A stretch of DNA of 64,000 bases. Origin: CAUPWF01 sp964369425. Lineage in GTDB: Bacteria > Bacillota > Clostridia > Lachnospirales > Lachnospiraceae. The notes below the pieces were generated by a model. It was given only the letters and a program-made list of their open reading frames with translations. It searched no databases and was not told the DNA's origin. The translations under genes were made by a program, and so were the position numbers. Each line of letters starts with the position of its first letter. The first letter of the stretch is position 1. Below, in pieces: positions 25,848 through 36,051 of this stretch. The stretch spans positions 1 through 64,000 of the forward strand of contig CAYJGW010000001.1 in assembly GCA_964369425.1 (NCBI GenBank), written 5' to 3'.

Positions 25848-26716
25848 AAGTAAGATAAAAAGTTTTCAAGAGCCTTAGAGGAAGGCATTTGGTCACTGTA
25901 GGCGATTACAAGATCTCTAGTGGGGAGTTCTACATTTAAATCTAGGACGAACAAATCCTCATCTTGTGTTGGAAGACAAAAGTCAGGGATAAAAGCAATC
26001 CCAAGCCCAATGCGAGCCATATCGATTAGGAGGTCGTTGCTACCAAGTTCAATCTCTGGAACAAGATCCAATTGATATTTTTGAAATAAGTTATGAAGAA
26101 ATTCGCTAGTGGCACTTTTTCGATCTAACATAAGTATTGGATGTTTTTGAAGTTCCTTTAAGGTGATGGTCTTATCTTTTAAATTATCAAAAGAATGATT
26201 GGCGATAAATACATCCCTAAATGAGAAAATGGTTTTTATATTGTAAAGATTACTAAGGGCAGAGTTTGGATAATTGGTAATGATAAGATCTACTTGTCCT
26301 GTGTTTAGTAATTCTACACACTTTACGGAAGTCTGATTCGTAATCTTGATATGTGCATTGGGGTAATCTTTATGAAATTTTTCTAGGTAAGGCATCAAAA
26401 AATAGCGACAGATGGTATCGCTTGCGCCGATACGAATTTGCCCACCGGTAGTAGCTGATTCTAAAATATGAGCTTCACCGCGCATGATAAGATTCAAAGC
26501 GGGTTCTACATGACGAAGAAGAATTTCTCCTTCAGGTGTCAACTGAACCTTTTTAGTGCTTCGAATAAACAAAGTTTGATTTAACTTTTTCTCTAATGCC
26601 TTTATGGATTGGCTTACAGCTGATTGGGAAATAAACAATTGCTTGGAAGCCTCTGAAAAACTCAATGTAGTTGCGACGTAATAAAATACTTTATATAACT
26701 CATAATTAATATCCAT
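25844..26716 (-). CDS. LysR-family transcriptional regulator
   Basis: A 290-residue LysR protein with HTH at about 1-60 (FYYVATTLSFSEASKQLFIS then QSAVSQSIKAL) and a periplasmic-binding-like effector domain (about 88-288). It belongs broadly to the CysL/CbbR-like subgroup, and its regulatory partner is not evident. AGGAGG precedes the ATG. It is divergent from the DUF1461 membrane protein gene (66-base gap), which is therefore the first candidate target. Its stop overlaps polC. Confidence 0.87.
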   Translation of the reverse strand: MDINYELYKVFYYVATTLSFSEASKQLFISQSAVSQSIKALEKKLNQTLFIRSTKKVQLTPEGEILLRHVEPALNLIMRGEAHILESATTGGQIRIGASDTICRYFLMPYLEKFHKDYPNAHIKITNQTSVKCVELLNTGQVDLIITNYPNSALSNLYNIKTIFSFRDVFIANHSFDNLKDKTITLKELQKHPILMLDRKSATSEFLHNLFQKYQLDLVPEIELGSNDLLIDMARIGLGIAFIPDFCLPTQDEDLFVLDLNVELPTRDLVIAYSDQMPSSKALENFLSYF

Positions 26717-26782
26717 TATAAGTCCTCCTTATTAATTCTATAAGGAGTATAACATAAAAACATTAAAGGAGCAATAAACTCA

Positions 26783-27508
26783 ATGGCAGAAAAAAATACT
26801 TACAAAACAGTATCTACATGGATTATGTGCATTTTGATATCGATTGCATTGATGTACACAGTATTAATCACTAGTTTTGAAATTGGTGCATATAGCGATT
26901 TTGACTATTACGAAGGTCTCTATGAAAAGTACAATGTGGTAGAACCATTACAGATGGAAATGAAAGACGTGATGGATGTGACAGAGCAAATGATGGCGTA
27001 TTTGCGAGGAGATAGAGAGACTCTGATTATTGATACGATTGTAAATGGAGAGGAACGGGAATTTTTTAATGAACGAGAGATTTCTCATATGGAAGATGTA
27101 AGAGATATGTTTGTGGGAGGGTTAGAGCAACGATTGACCTGTGTAGTTGGAATTATAGTTTTTATGGGGGTACTAATCTTGGGGAAATTCAATTGGAAGA
27201 CAACCTTGCCAAAGGCCTTTGTAGGAACGATGATAGCTTTCTTACTAATTGGAGGAATTGTTGGTGTTTTATTTGCAACAAACTTTAATTATTGGTTTAC
27301 TGTATTCCACACAATTTTCTTTGAAGGAGATACTTGGCTCTTTGACCCAAACACTAGCTTGATGATCAATATGTTGCCAGAAGGTTTTTTTTATGATATG
27401 ACAGCAAGGATTGTAATCATATTTATCAGTGGAATGGCAATCTTATCAGTAGGAGCAATCATTTTGTTGAAAAAACTAGGAAATTCAATTAATACAACTT
27501 ATAAATAA
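26783..27508 (+). CDS. DUF1461 (TIGR01906-like) integral membrane protein
   Basis: A 241-residue membrane protein: helices at about 12-32, 117-137, 145-166 and 210-232, with an extracellular loop after helix 1 containing EGLYEKYNV and a second loop rich in aromatics (FNYWFTVFHTIFFEGDTWLF). The FHTIFFEGDTW segment and the length match the TIGR01906/DUF1461 family of unknown function. It stands alone, between the divergent LysR gene and purL. Confidence 0.8.
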   Translation: MAEKNTYKTVSTWIMCILISIALMYTVLITSFEIGAYSDFDYYEGLYEKYNVVEPLQMEMKDVMDVTEQMMAYLRGDRETLIIDTIVNGEEREFFNEREISHMEDVRDMFVGGLEQRLTCVVGIIVFMGVLILGKFNWKTTLPKAFVGTMIAFLLIGGIVGVLFATNFNYWFTVFHTIFFEGDTWLFDPNTSLMINMLPEGFFYDMTARIVIIFISGMAILSVGAIILLKKLGNSINTTYK

Positions 27509-27603
27509 CTTTAATTTTATTAATTATACTTATAAGATACTGTGTGATAAAATTGCTTATAAGAAATGAATTCATGCAATTTCATATAATATGGAGGAAG
27601 AAA

Positions 27604-30600
27604 ATGAGTAGTGTAAAACGCGTATATGTAGAGAAAAAAGCGGATTTTGCGGTTCAAGCAAAAGAACTGAGACACGAAATAAAGAATTATCTAGGAATTA
27701 ATACAATAGAAGGGGTTCGTCAATTAATCCGTTACGATGTAGAGAACTTATCAGATGAGACATTTGAGAAAGCTTGTGCAGGGATTTTTGCAGAACCTCC
27801 AGTAGACGATATCTATTTGTCTACATTTGAGATGAAAGAAGGAAGCAGAGCATTTTCAGTAGAATATTTGCCAGGACAATTTGATCAAAGAGCAGATTCG
27901 GCAGTTCAGTGTACACAATTTATCAATGCAGATGAAAAGCCAATCATCCGTTCTGCGACTACTTATGTAATCGAAGGAACAATCACAGATGAAGAATACG
28001 AAGCAATCAAAAATCATTGTATCAATCCAGTGGATTCTAGAGAAACTGGAATGGAGATTCCAGAGACTTTGGATATCAAATTTGAAGAACCAGATGATGT
28101 GTTAATATTGGATGGATTTTCTGATTTTGCAGAGAGCAAATTAAAGGAAGTATATGATTCTCTTGGACTTGCAATGACATTTAAAGATTTTCAACATATT
28201 CAGACTTACTTTAAGACGGAAGAAGAAAGAGATCCTTCTATGACTGAGATTAGAGTGCTTGATACCTATTGGTCTGATCACTGCCGTCATACTACATTCT
28301 CAACTGAGTTAAAAGATGTAGTGTTTGAAGAAGGTGACTACAAAGTTCCAATGGAAGCATCGTATAAGAAATATTTAAGTGATCACAGTGAGATTTTTAA
28401 AGGAAGAGAAGATAAATTTGTCTGCCTTATGGATTTAGCACTTATGGCAATGCGTAAGTTAAAGAAAGAAGGAAAACTAGATGATCAAGAGGAAAGTGAT
28501 GAGATTAATGCTTGTAGCATCGTTGTACCTGTCGCTATCGATGGTGTTGAAGAGGAATGGTTGGTAAACTTTAAGAACGAAACACACAATCATCCTACAG
28601 AGATTGAGCCTTTTGGTGGGGCAGCTACTTGTCTTGGTGGTGCCATTCGTGACCCATTATCTGGACGTACTTACGTATATCAGGCGATGCGTGTAACAGG
28701 AGCAGCAGATCCGACTGTATCGGTAAAAGAGACATTAGCAGGAAAGCTTCCACAAAAGAAAATCGTTCGTGGAGCAGCCCATGGATATAGTTCATATGGA
28801 AATCAAATCGGACTGGCAACAGGACTTGTAAAAGAGGTATACCATCCAAACTATGTTGCAAAACGTATGGAAATCGGAGCAGTTCTTGGAGCAGCTCCAA
28901 GAAAAGCGGTTATTAGAGAGACATCGGATCCAGGTGATATCATCGTGTTGTTAGGTGGAAGAACTGGTCGTGATGGTTGTGGTGGAGCAACTGGATCTTC
29001 CAAAGTTCATACAGAAGAGTCGATAGAGACTTGTGGAGCAGAAGTACAAAAAGGAAATCCACCTACAGAGCGTAAGATTCAAAGATTATTTAGAAGAAAG
29101 AAAGTTAGTAAGTTAATCAAAAAATGTAATGACTTTGGAGCAGGTGGTGTATCAGTTGCAATCGGAGAACTTGCTGATGGACTTTGTGTGGATTTAGATA
29201 AGGTGCCAAAGAAATACGCAGGATTGGATGGAACAGAGATTGCGATATCTGAGTCACAAGAGCGTATGGCAGTTGTATTAGATAAAAAAGATGTGAAAGA
29301 ATTTTTATCCTATGCAAAAGAAGAGAATCTAGAAGCTGTGGAAGTGGCAATCGTAACAGAAGAGCCAAGACTTGTGATTCGTTGGAGAGGAAAAGACATT
29401 GTAAATGTTGCACGTAAGTTCCTTGATACCAATGGGGCACATCAAGAGACAGCAGTTCAAGTAGAGATTCCAAGTAAGAGTGGAAATATTTTAGATAGAA
29501 AAGAAATTGGTGATGAAAGACAACAGTGGATTGATACATTAAAAGATTTAAATGTTTGTTCGCAAAAAGGTCTTATAGAGATGTTTGATGGTTCTATTGG
29601 TGCAGGTTCGGTACTTATGCCTCATGGTGGAAAGAATCAGATGACAGAGACACAAGCTATGGTAGCAAAACTTCCTGTCCTAAAAGGAAGCTGTGATACA
29701 GTAACCATGATGAGTTATGGATTCGATCCATACCTATCGAGTTGGAGTCCATACCATGGTGCAACTTATGCAGTAGTGGAATCGGTGGCAAAAATTGTAG
29801 CAGCTGGTGGAGATTACAAAAAGATTCGTTTTACATTCCAAGAGTATTTCCGCCGTATGTCAGAAGATCCAAAGAGATGGAGCCAGCCATTTACAGCATT
29901 GTTAGGAGCGTATGAAGCGCAATTAGGATTTGGACTACCTTCAATTGGTGGAAAAGACAGTATGTCTGGTTCATTTAAAGATATTGATGTACCTCCGACG
30001 CTTGTATCCTTTGCAGTAGACATCGCAACAGAAAAAGAAGTGATTACGCCAGAATTAAAAGCAGCAGGCAATAAACTTGTGTGGGTGAGAGCTGAGCAAA
30101 ATGAATATGATTTACCAGTTTATGAGCAACTGATGGATCAATACGGTAAAATCAAAACAGATATTGACAATGGAAGAATCATTTCAGCATATGCACTGGA
30201 TAGACATGGAATTGCAGCAGCAGTTAGTAAGATGGCATTTGGTAATGGATTTGGTGCAAAGATTGAGCATAGTGTAGACCCTAGAGATGTGTTCAAACCA
30301 GGATTTGGAGATATTATCGCAGAAGTTCCTGCAGATAAAGTAGGAAGTTTAGCAATCACTTATACTGTAATTGGTGAAGTGACAAATGATGGGAAATTCT
30401 CACATGGTAATGTAGAGTTGACAGTAGAAGAAGCACAAAATGCATGGAATGAGACTTTAGAGAAGGTGTTTAAGACAGTATCAAAAGAATCAGAACCAAC
30501 ACCAGTGGAAAGTCCGCTATACGAAGCAAAAGAAATCTATGTATGCAAAAATAAAGTGGCAAAGCCAACTGTATTTATTCCAGTATTCCCAGGAACAAAC

Positions 30601-31359
30601 TGTGAATACGATAGCAAAAAAGCGTTCAAAGATGCAGGCGCAAAAGTAATTACAAAAGTATTTAGAAACTTAGATGCAGCAGATATTAAAGATTCAATCT
30701 CAGAATTTGAAAAAGCGATTAATGACTCTCAAATCATTATGTTCCCAGGTGGATTTAGTGCTGGGGATGAGCCAGATGGTTCGGCTAAATTCTTTGCAAC
30801 AGCATTCCAAAATGCGAAAATCAAAGAAGCAGTTGAGAAGCTACTAAACGAAAGAGATGGACTAGCATTAGGTATCTGTAATGGTTTCCAAGCTTTGATT
30901 AAGCTAGGTCTAGTTCCGGAAGGAAAGATTGTAGGACAGACAGAAGATTCACCGACATTAACATATAACACAATTGCGCGTCACATCTCAAAGATGGTAT
31001 ATACAAAAGTTGTGACAAATAAGTCACCTTGGTTACAAGGAGCAGAGCTTGGCAACGTATACACAAATCCAGCATCGCATGGAGAAGGAAGATTCGTAGC
31101 TAGCAAAGAGTGGGTAGAAAAACTGTTTGCCAATGGACAAGTAGCAACACAATATTGTGATCTAGATGGAAACGTAACTATGGATGAGAATTGGAATGTA
31201 AATGGTTCCTATTGCGCAATCGAAGGTATCACAAGTCCAGATGGACGTGTGTTAGGTAAGATGGCACACTCAGAGAGAAAAGGAAGAAGCGTTGCGATTA
31301 ATATCTATGGAGAGCAAGATTTGAAGATGTTCGAATCAGGTGTAAAGTACTTCTTGTAA
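27604..31359 (+). CDS. purL: Phosphoribosylformylglycinamidine synthase, single chain
   Basis: A 1251-residue FGAM synthase that converts FGAR, ATP and glutamine to FGAM in purine synthesis. It is the long clostridial form: N-terminal PurS-like and linker region, two AIR-synthase modules (NHPTEIEPFGGAATCLGG, GGRTGRDGCGG and GGKDSMSGSF visible), and a C-terminal glutaminase (from about residue 985; nucleophile Cys in LGICNGFQA near 1090). GGAGG lies before the ATG at 27604; a longer open frame starts at 27544 but has no ribosome site. Monocistronic, ended by a strong hairpin. Confidence 0.96.
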   Translation: MSSVKRVYVEKKADFAVQAKELRHEIKNYLGINTIEGVRQLIRYDVENLSDETFEKACAGIFAEPPVDDIYLSTFEMKEGSRAFSVEYLPGQFDQRADSAVQCTQFINADEKPIIRSATTYVIEGTITDEEYEAIKNHCINPVDSRETGMEIPETLDIKFEEPDDVLILDGFSDFAESKLKEVYDSLGLAMTFKDFQHIQTYFKTEEERDPSMTEIRVLDTYWSDHCRHTTFSTELKDVVFEEGDYKVPMEASYKKYLSDHSEIFKGREDKFVCLMDLALMAMRKLKKEGKLDDQEESDEINACSIVVPVAIDGVEEEWLVNFKNETHNHPTEIEPFGGAATCLGGAIRDPLSGRTYVYQAMRVTGAADPTVSVKETLAGKLPQKKIVRGAAHGYSSYGNQIGLATGLVKEVYHPNYVAKRMEIGAVLGAAPRKAVIRETSDPGDIIVLLGGRTGRDGCGGATGSSKVHTEESIETCGAEVQKGNPPTERKIQRLFRRKKVSKLIKKCNDFGAGGVSVAIGELADGLCVDLDKVPKKYAGLDGTEIAISESQERMAVVLDKKDVKEFLSYAKEENLEAVEVAIVTEEPRLVIRWRGKDIVNVARKFLDTNGAHQETAVQVEIPSKSGNILDRKEIGDERQQWIDTLKDLNVCSQKGLIEMFDGSIGAGSVLMPHGGKNQMTETQAMVAKLPVLKGSCDTVTMMSYGFDPYLSSWSPYHGATYAVVESVAKIVAAGGDYKKIRFTFQEYFRRMSEDPKRWSQPFTALLGAYEAQLGFGLPSIGGKDSMSGSFKDIDVPPTLVSFAVDIATEKEVITPELKAAGNKLVWVRAEQNEYDLPVYEQLMDQYGKIKTDIDNGRIISAYALDRHGIAAAVSKMAFGNGFGAKIEHSVDPRDVFKPGFGDIIAEVPADKVGSLAITYTVIGEVTNDGKFSHGNVELTVEEAQNAWNETLEKVFKTVSKESEPTPVESPLYEAKEIYVCKNKVAKPTVFIPVFPGTNCEYDSKKAFKDAGAKVITKVFRNLDAADIKDSISEFEKAINDSQIIMFPGGFSAGDEPDGSAKFFATAFQNAKIKEAVEKLLNERDGLALGICNGFQALIKLGLVPEGKIVGQTEDSPTLTYNTIARHISKMVYTKVVTNKSPWLQGAELGNVYTNPASHGEGRFVASKEWVEKLFANGQVATQYCDLDGNVTMDENWNVNGSYCAIEGITSPDGRVLGKMAHSERKGRSVAINIYGEQDLKMFESGVKYFL

Positions 31360-31380
31360 GAAATAGAGAATATAGAATCA

Positions 31381-31416
31381 GATATAGCCTCGTGCAGTTT
31401 AGCACGGGGCTATATC
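31381..31416. repeat. Strong hairpin after purL, without T-run
   Basis: GATATAGCC-t-CGTGC pairs with GCACG-g-GGCTATATC around AGTTTA. On the plus strand it is followed by A residues, and on the minus strand the T-run precedes the stem, so neither strand forms a textbook terminator. It lies between convergent purL and phoH and probably defines or protects 3' ends. Confidence 0.6.
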
Positions 31417-31472
31417 AAAAAAGTTAGACTGAATTTTTATATTGCATAGGATACATTTGCTTACTCATATTA

Positions 31473-32852
31473 TTACAATCGATTTATTGCTTCCATTGCT
31501 AGTGTAGAGCGTTCACATTCTTCAGATGATAATGTAATCTGCCAGCAAGAGGAGCTTCCCTTCATATGCTTAGAAGCATAGCTTAAACCGTTGGTTTTCT
31601 TATCTAGGAATGGTTTGTCAATCTGATTGGGATCACCTAATAGTATAATCTTTGTGCCAGTACCAGCTCTTGTGATGATCCCTTTTGCTTGATTTGGAGT
31701 CATATTTTGCGCTTCATCTATGATGAGGTAAGTCTGTGCAATGGAACGCCCGCGAATGAAAGTTAAGGCTTCAGTCTGGATGATATTTCTTTCAAATATT
31801 TCTTCGATTTTATCAGATAATAGATCTTCATCCTCATATCTACTTTGAGCATCAGAATCTAAAATTTGTTCTAGATTATCGATTACAGGTCTCATAAGTG
31901 GTGCGATTTTTTCTTTTTCACTACCGGGTAGATAACCGATATCGTCATCGAAAGGTGTATTGGGTCTACAGATGATAATTCGTCTATATTCATTGGTGGG
32001 ATTGTTATATACTTGTTCTAATCCAACAGCGAGAGAGTAAAATGTCTTTGCAGTTCCAGCCATTCCCTGAATGATTACGAGAGGCGCATCGTCTGCACTT
32101 GTCAGTAATGCTTCTTGCATAAAGTATTGCCCTACATTCTTAGGGGTGACACCGTAAGGAGTTTCTTTCTTATATTTAAGTGGAAGTATCTTGTTTCTAG
32201 ATACTCTACCTAATAAAGTTTTATTAATAGCTTGATCAGAATGAAGTATTAAAAATTGGTTTTCTGTTAAAGTAGGAAAAATTTTAGCACCATCCTCTGT
32301 TATCTTATAAACTTGTTCGGTAGCAATTCCTTGTTTCTTAAATGTTTTAATACACTCTTCGGGGATATACACTTGATCTCTTCCAGTATAATTGGCATCT
32401 TCATCAGAGATTTGTTCTGTAGCAAAATCCTCAGATTTAATGTCTAGGACATGAGCTTTTAAACGGAGCAATAAATCTTTGGTTATTAGAATTACTTGAT
32501 TTTGTGTATCATCATATTCCTGAATACCCTTGCAGACCTTTAAGATTCGATTATCTGATTTATCAGAAGACAAATCTTGAGGGAGTTCTACGTCTACATG
32601 ATTTTTTTCGATGCGAATATTACCTCCATTTGACAGTGAAATGCCTGTAATTAAGTCACCTTTATTCCGCAAGGATTCTAAAATACGGATAGCTTCTCTT
32701 GCATTTACACCTCGTTCGCCTTCCGATTTTTTTAAGTTGTCTAACTCTTCAATAACTACAAGTGGTATGACAAGATTGTTGTCCTCAAAACAATTGAGAG
32801 CATAAGGTGCTTGAATTAGTACATTTGTATCAATTACATAAGTTTTTTTCAT
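31473..32852 (-). CDS. PIN-PhoH protein (PhoH2/YlaK-like)
   Basis: A 459-residue fusion of an N-terminal PIN nuclease domain (about 1-145; acidic residues in VIDTNVLIQ, IEELDNLKK and the DNRIL region) to a C-terminal PhoH ATPase (about 225-455; Walker A GMAGTAKT, Walker B LIIDEAQNMTP, QIDKPFLDKKTNG). Such proteins are RNA helicase/nucleases related to toxin-antitoxin systems and are widespread in clostridia. AAAGGGGA precedes the ATG. Monocistronic. Confidence 0.92.
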   Translation of the reverse strand: MKKTYVIDTNVLIQAPYALNCFEDNNLVIPLVVIEELDNLKKSEGERGVNAREAIRILESLRNKGDLITGISLSNGGNIRIEKNHVDVELPQDLSSDKSDNRILKVCKGIQEYDDTQNQVILITKDLLLRLKAHVLDIKSEDFATEQISDEDANYTGRDQVYIPEECIKTFKKQGIATEQVYKITEDGAKIFPTLTENQFLILHSDQAINKTLLGRVSRNKILPLKYKKETPYGVTPKNVGQYFMQEALLTSADDAPLVIIQGMAGTAKTFYSLAVGLEQVYNNPTNEYRRIIICRPNTPFDDDIGYLPGSEKEKIAPLMRPVIDNLEQILDSDAQSRYEDEDLLSDKIEEIFERNIIQTEALTFIRGRSIAQTYLIIDEAQNMTPNQAKGIITRAGTGTKIILLGDPNQIDKPFLDKKTNGLSYASKHMKGSSSCWQITLSSEECERSTLAMEAINRL

Positions 32853-33158
32853 GAAATCCCCTTTCTTATCTATGATATTTCTATTGTACTAGTTATATGT
32901 AAAAAGAAGATTTGATTTGCGTATATATTGTGTAAAATATTAATTGACTTAAAAATGGTGAATTCATGAGTTGAAAATATTAAATGGATTATTTCTAAAT
33001 AGAGACAATCCATTTTCTTGTAAGTGTACCAAGAATGCATTAAATGTGTAATATAATGTAGAATTCACAAAAAATACATGAAAAATTACAGATAAAATAA
33101 TTGATAAATGCAAAAAACCATGGCATAATAAAAACATGAAAGGAAGTGTGATATTATT
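32853..33158. other. Intergenic region between phoH and the DUF4143 gene
   Basis: AT-rich, no gene seen. It holds the phoH promoter region on the minus strand. AAATGGATT (32982-32990) pairs with AATCCATTTT (33007-33016), followed by CTTG, a weak terminator-like hairpin in the plus direction. Nothing else is supported. Confidence 0.4.
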
Positions 33159-34454
33159 ATGGTAAGAAAAATAATGAAATATCTTATAGAATGGAAAGAT
33201 AGTCAATATAGAAAACCACTGATTTTGCAAGGTGCAAGGCAAGTTGGGAAAACCTATGCTCTTATGGAGTTTGGAAGAGAATGCTACGAGAATGTTGCAT
33301 ATTTCAACTTTGAAACAAACCCAAAGCTAAATTCTGTTTTTGAAGAAAGTCTTGATCCAGACTACTTACTTCCGATTTTATCAAAGATATCTAGTCAAAC
33401 AATTATAAAAAGCAAGACTCTTGTTATCCTTGATGAAATACAATTGTGTGAGAAAGCGCTGACATCGCTAAAGTATTTTTCTGAAACAGCACCAGACTAT
33501 CACATCGTTGTGGCGGGGAGCTTACTCGGTGTAGCAGTAAATAGAAGTCGATTCTCATTTCCGGTGGGGAAGGTAGATATTAAGACATTATATCCGATGG
33601 ATATGGAGGAATTTTTGTTAGCGAATGATGAGGGAGAGTTGATAGAAAAAACAAAAATATGCTTTGAAAGTAACCAGCCTATGCCTGTAGCGTTGCATCA
33701 GATTGCCCTTGGGTATTATCGTCAATATCTTGTTGTGGGAGGGATGCCAGAATGTGTTAAGAAATTTGTTGAGACAAAGGATTATATTTTGGTGCGTCAT
33801 ACACAGCAGATGATTCTTATGAGCTATCTAAATGATATGAGTAAATACAATAATCTTAATGAAATCAAGAAGACTAGATTGACCTATGATAACATTACCG
33901 TTCAATTATCTAAGAAAAATACTCGATTTCAATATAAGTTGATAAAAAAGGGCGGTCGTGCTTCGGAGTTTGAGAATGCCATTGAGTGGTTGGCTTTGTC
34001 GGGAATTGTTTCTCAGGTATATAAAGTAGAACAAATAAAGAAGCCACTTAACAATTATAAGGATATCAATGCCTTTAAAATCTATGTTTCAGATTTGGGA
34101 CTTTTATGTGCGAAGAAGGAACTTGAACCAAATGATATCTTGTATATGGTAGACGAGGTTAATGATTTTAAGGGCGGATTAGTGGAGAACTATGCACAGA
34201 CACAATTAGGAATGAATGGATATTCTACCTATTATTGGGAGTCAGAGAGAGAAGCAGAAATAGACTTTATTATTCAAAGAGAGGGTGCATTGATACCGAT
34301 AGAGGTAAAAGCGGCAGATAATACACGTGCAAAAAGCCTATCGGTTTATATGAAGCGATATAAACCGAAGTATGCAATTAAGCTTTCTGCAAAGAACTTT
34401 GGATTCGAAGATGACAAAAAAATAGTTCCGTTATATGCTACCTTTTGCATCTGA
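33159..34454 (+). CDS. AAA ATPase with DUF4143 domain
   Basis: A 431-residue protein with an N-terminal AAA+ domain (Walker A GARQVGKTYAL near 26-36, Walker B VILDEIQL near 90) and a C-terminal DUF4143 part with a PD-(D/E)XK-like core (EREAEIDFII then IPIEVKAAD). Proteins of this family are abundant and variable in anaerobes, of unknown role, and often acquired singly. GAAAGGAAG lies upstream of the ATG. It has no operon partner. Confidence 0.85.
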   Translation: MVRKIMKYLIEWKDSQYRKPLILQGARQVGKTYALMEFGRECYENVAYFNFETNPKLNSVFEESLDPDYLLPILSKISSQTIIKSKTLVILDEIQLCEKALTSLKYFSETAPDYHIVVAGSLLGVAVNRSRFSFPVGKVDIKTLYPMDMEEFLLANDEGELIEKTKICFESNQPMPVALHQIALGYYRQYLVVGGMPECVKKFVETKDYILVRHTQQMILMSYLNDMSKYNNLNEIKKTRLTYDNITVQLSKKNTRFQYKLIKKGGRASEFENAIEWLALSGIVSQVYKVEQIKKPLNNYKDINAFKIYVSDLGLLCAKKELEPNDILYMVDEVNDFKGGLVENYAQTQLGMNGYSTYYWESEREAEIDFIIQREGALIPIEVKAADNTRAKSLSVYMKRYKPKYAIKLSAKNFGFEDDKKIVPLYATFCI

Positions 34455-34566
34455 TAAGTATAAAAGGTTTTTCGCATATTTATCAAAAGTTGTGGAAAAA
34501 TATTTTAGAAAACTTTATAATAAAAGAAAACTACGCGACATAAAAAACTCACGAGGAGGATAAAGT

Positions 34567-36045
34567 ATGCTAGAGAATTTGGTGATGACAAATGCAATGG
34601 AAAGAGAAGCATATAAAGAGCAGATGGTAGGTCTTAAGCTTCGTATGGGTGATTTGCAAAGACAATGCAAAGAACTTGGAATACCGGTATTGATTGTTTT
34701 TGATGGTGTGGATGCAGCAGGAAAAGGATTACAGATTGGAAAACTCTTAGAAGCGATGGATCCACGTGGATTCAAAGTGTTTACTGTGAAAAAAGAGACG
34801 AAAAATGAAAAGTTTCATCCATTTTTATGGCGCTACTGGGATATGCTTCCCCAAAATGGCAGTATCTCTATATTGGATGGGAGTTGGTATCAAAAAGTGG
34901 TGTCGGATGTATTTGAGGAGAAAGTTGTTGTTCAAGACAAGCCGATATACTATGAAGAGATACGTTCATTTGAAAAGCAATTGGCTTCTTCTGGAATGAA
35001 TATTATAAAGTTGTTTTTATATATTGATAAAGATGAACAAAAAAAGAGGATGAAGAAATTACTGAATAATGAATCAACAGCTTGGAGGGTAACCAAAGAG
35101 GAACAGAAAAAAAATAAAAATTTTGATGTGTATCGTATGCTTGCAGAAGAAGCAATAAAAGAGTCAGATACGGAATATGCGCCTTGGAATCTGATTGCAG
35201 CAATAGATAGAAGATATACTACTGTACAGATTTATAGAACAATTATCAGCTACTTAGAGGCTAAAATTAAAGAAGTTAATATGGAAAAATCTATTCAAAA
35301 ATACGTGGCTAAGGAAGAATCTTATGCGGGACCAGATTATCTTGGAACGGTAGATTTGAACAAGGAATTAGATGAAGAAACTTATGAGGTACGCTTAAAA
35401 GAATTACAAAAGAAGATGGAGTATCTACATGGAGATTTGTATCGGAAAAGAATTCCTCTTGTTATTGGTTTTGAAGGTTGGGATGCTGGTGGAAAAGGTG
35501 GAGCAATCAAACGATTGACAGAAAAGATGGATCCAAGAGGATTTGTGGTTCATCCTGTTAGTGCGCCTAATGATATAGAAAAGAAGCACCATTATCTTTG
35601 GAGGTTTTGGAAAAATATGCCAAAGGCTGGACACATTGCTATCTTTGATCGTACTTGGTATGGTAGAGTAATGGTGGAAAGAATCGAAAGATTTTGCACA
35701 ACAAAGGATTGGAAGCGAGCTTACAAAGAAATTAATGATATGGAGAGAAGTTTAGTCAATGCTGGTGCAATTGTCTTAAAGTTTTGGCTACATGTAGATA
35801 AAGATGAGCAAGAGGCAAGATTTATTGCAAGACAGAATAATCCTGAAAAGCAGTGGAAGATAACAGATGAGGATTGGCGTAATCGTGCGAAATGGGATGA
35901 ATACAAAGAAGCGGTAAATGAGATGATTGATAAGACATCTAAGGAAGATTCACCATGGATTATAGTAGAAGGAAATGATAAAAAATATGCGAGAATCAAA
36001 GTGCTTGAGACAGTGATAGAGGCAATAGAAAGGCGAATGAAATAG
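34567..36045 (+). CDS. pap: Polyphosphate:AMP phosphotransferase, two PPK2 domains
   Basis: A 492-residue protein with two PPK2 modules. Module 1 (about 20-240) has Walker A FDGVDAAGKG but ILDGSWYQKV where the active module has an Arg-Gly pair. Module 2 (about 270-490) has FEGWDAGGKGGAIKR, MDPRGF and FDRTWYGRVMVERIE. This two-domain form phosphorylates AMP to ADP with polyphosphate. The N-terminal module looks catalytically degenerate, so activity probably resides in module 2. GGAGGA precedes the ATG. holA begins 6 bases after its stop, so the two are co-transcribed. Confidence 0.9.
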   Translation: MLENLVMTNAMEREAYKEQMVGLKLRMGDLQRQCKELGIPVLIVFDGVDAAGKGLQIGKLLEAMDPRGFKVFTVKKETKNEKFHPFLWRYWDMLPQNGSISILDGSWYQKVVSDVFEEKVVVQDKPIYYEEIRSFEKQLASSGMNIIKLFLYIDKDEQKKRMKKLLNNESTAWRVTKEEQKKNKNFDVYRMLAEEAIKESDTEYAPWNLIAAIDRRYTTVQIYRTIISYLEAKIKEVNMEKSIQKYVAKEESYAGPDYLGTVDLNKELDEETYEVRLKELQKKMEYLHGDLYRKRIPLVIGFEGWDAGGKGGAIKRLTEKMDPRGFVVHPVSAPNDIEKKHHYLWRFWKNMPKAGHIAIFDRTWYGRVMVERIERFCTTKDWKRAYKEINDMERSLVNAGAIVLKFWLHVDKDEQEARFIARQNNPEKQWKITDEDWRNRAKWDEYKEAVNEMIDKTSKEDSPWIIVEGNDKKYARIKVLETVIEAIERRMK

Positions 36046-36051
36046 CAGTAG

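Noticed and set aside
27509..27603. Purine riboswitch before purL
   Set aside because: The gap is under 100 bases, AT-rich, and lacks the purine aptamer core. No terminator stem is present.
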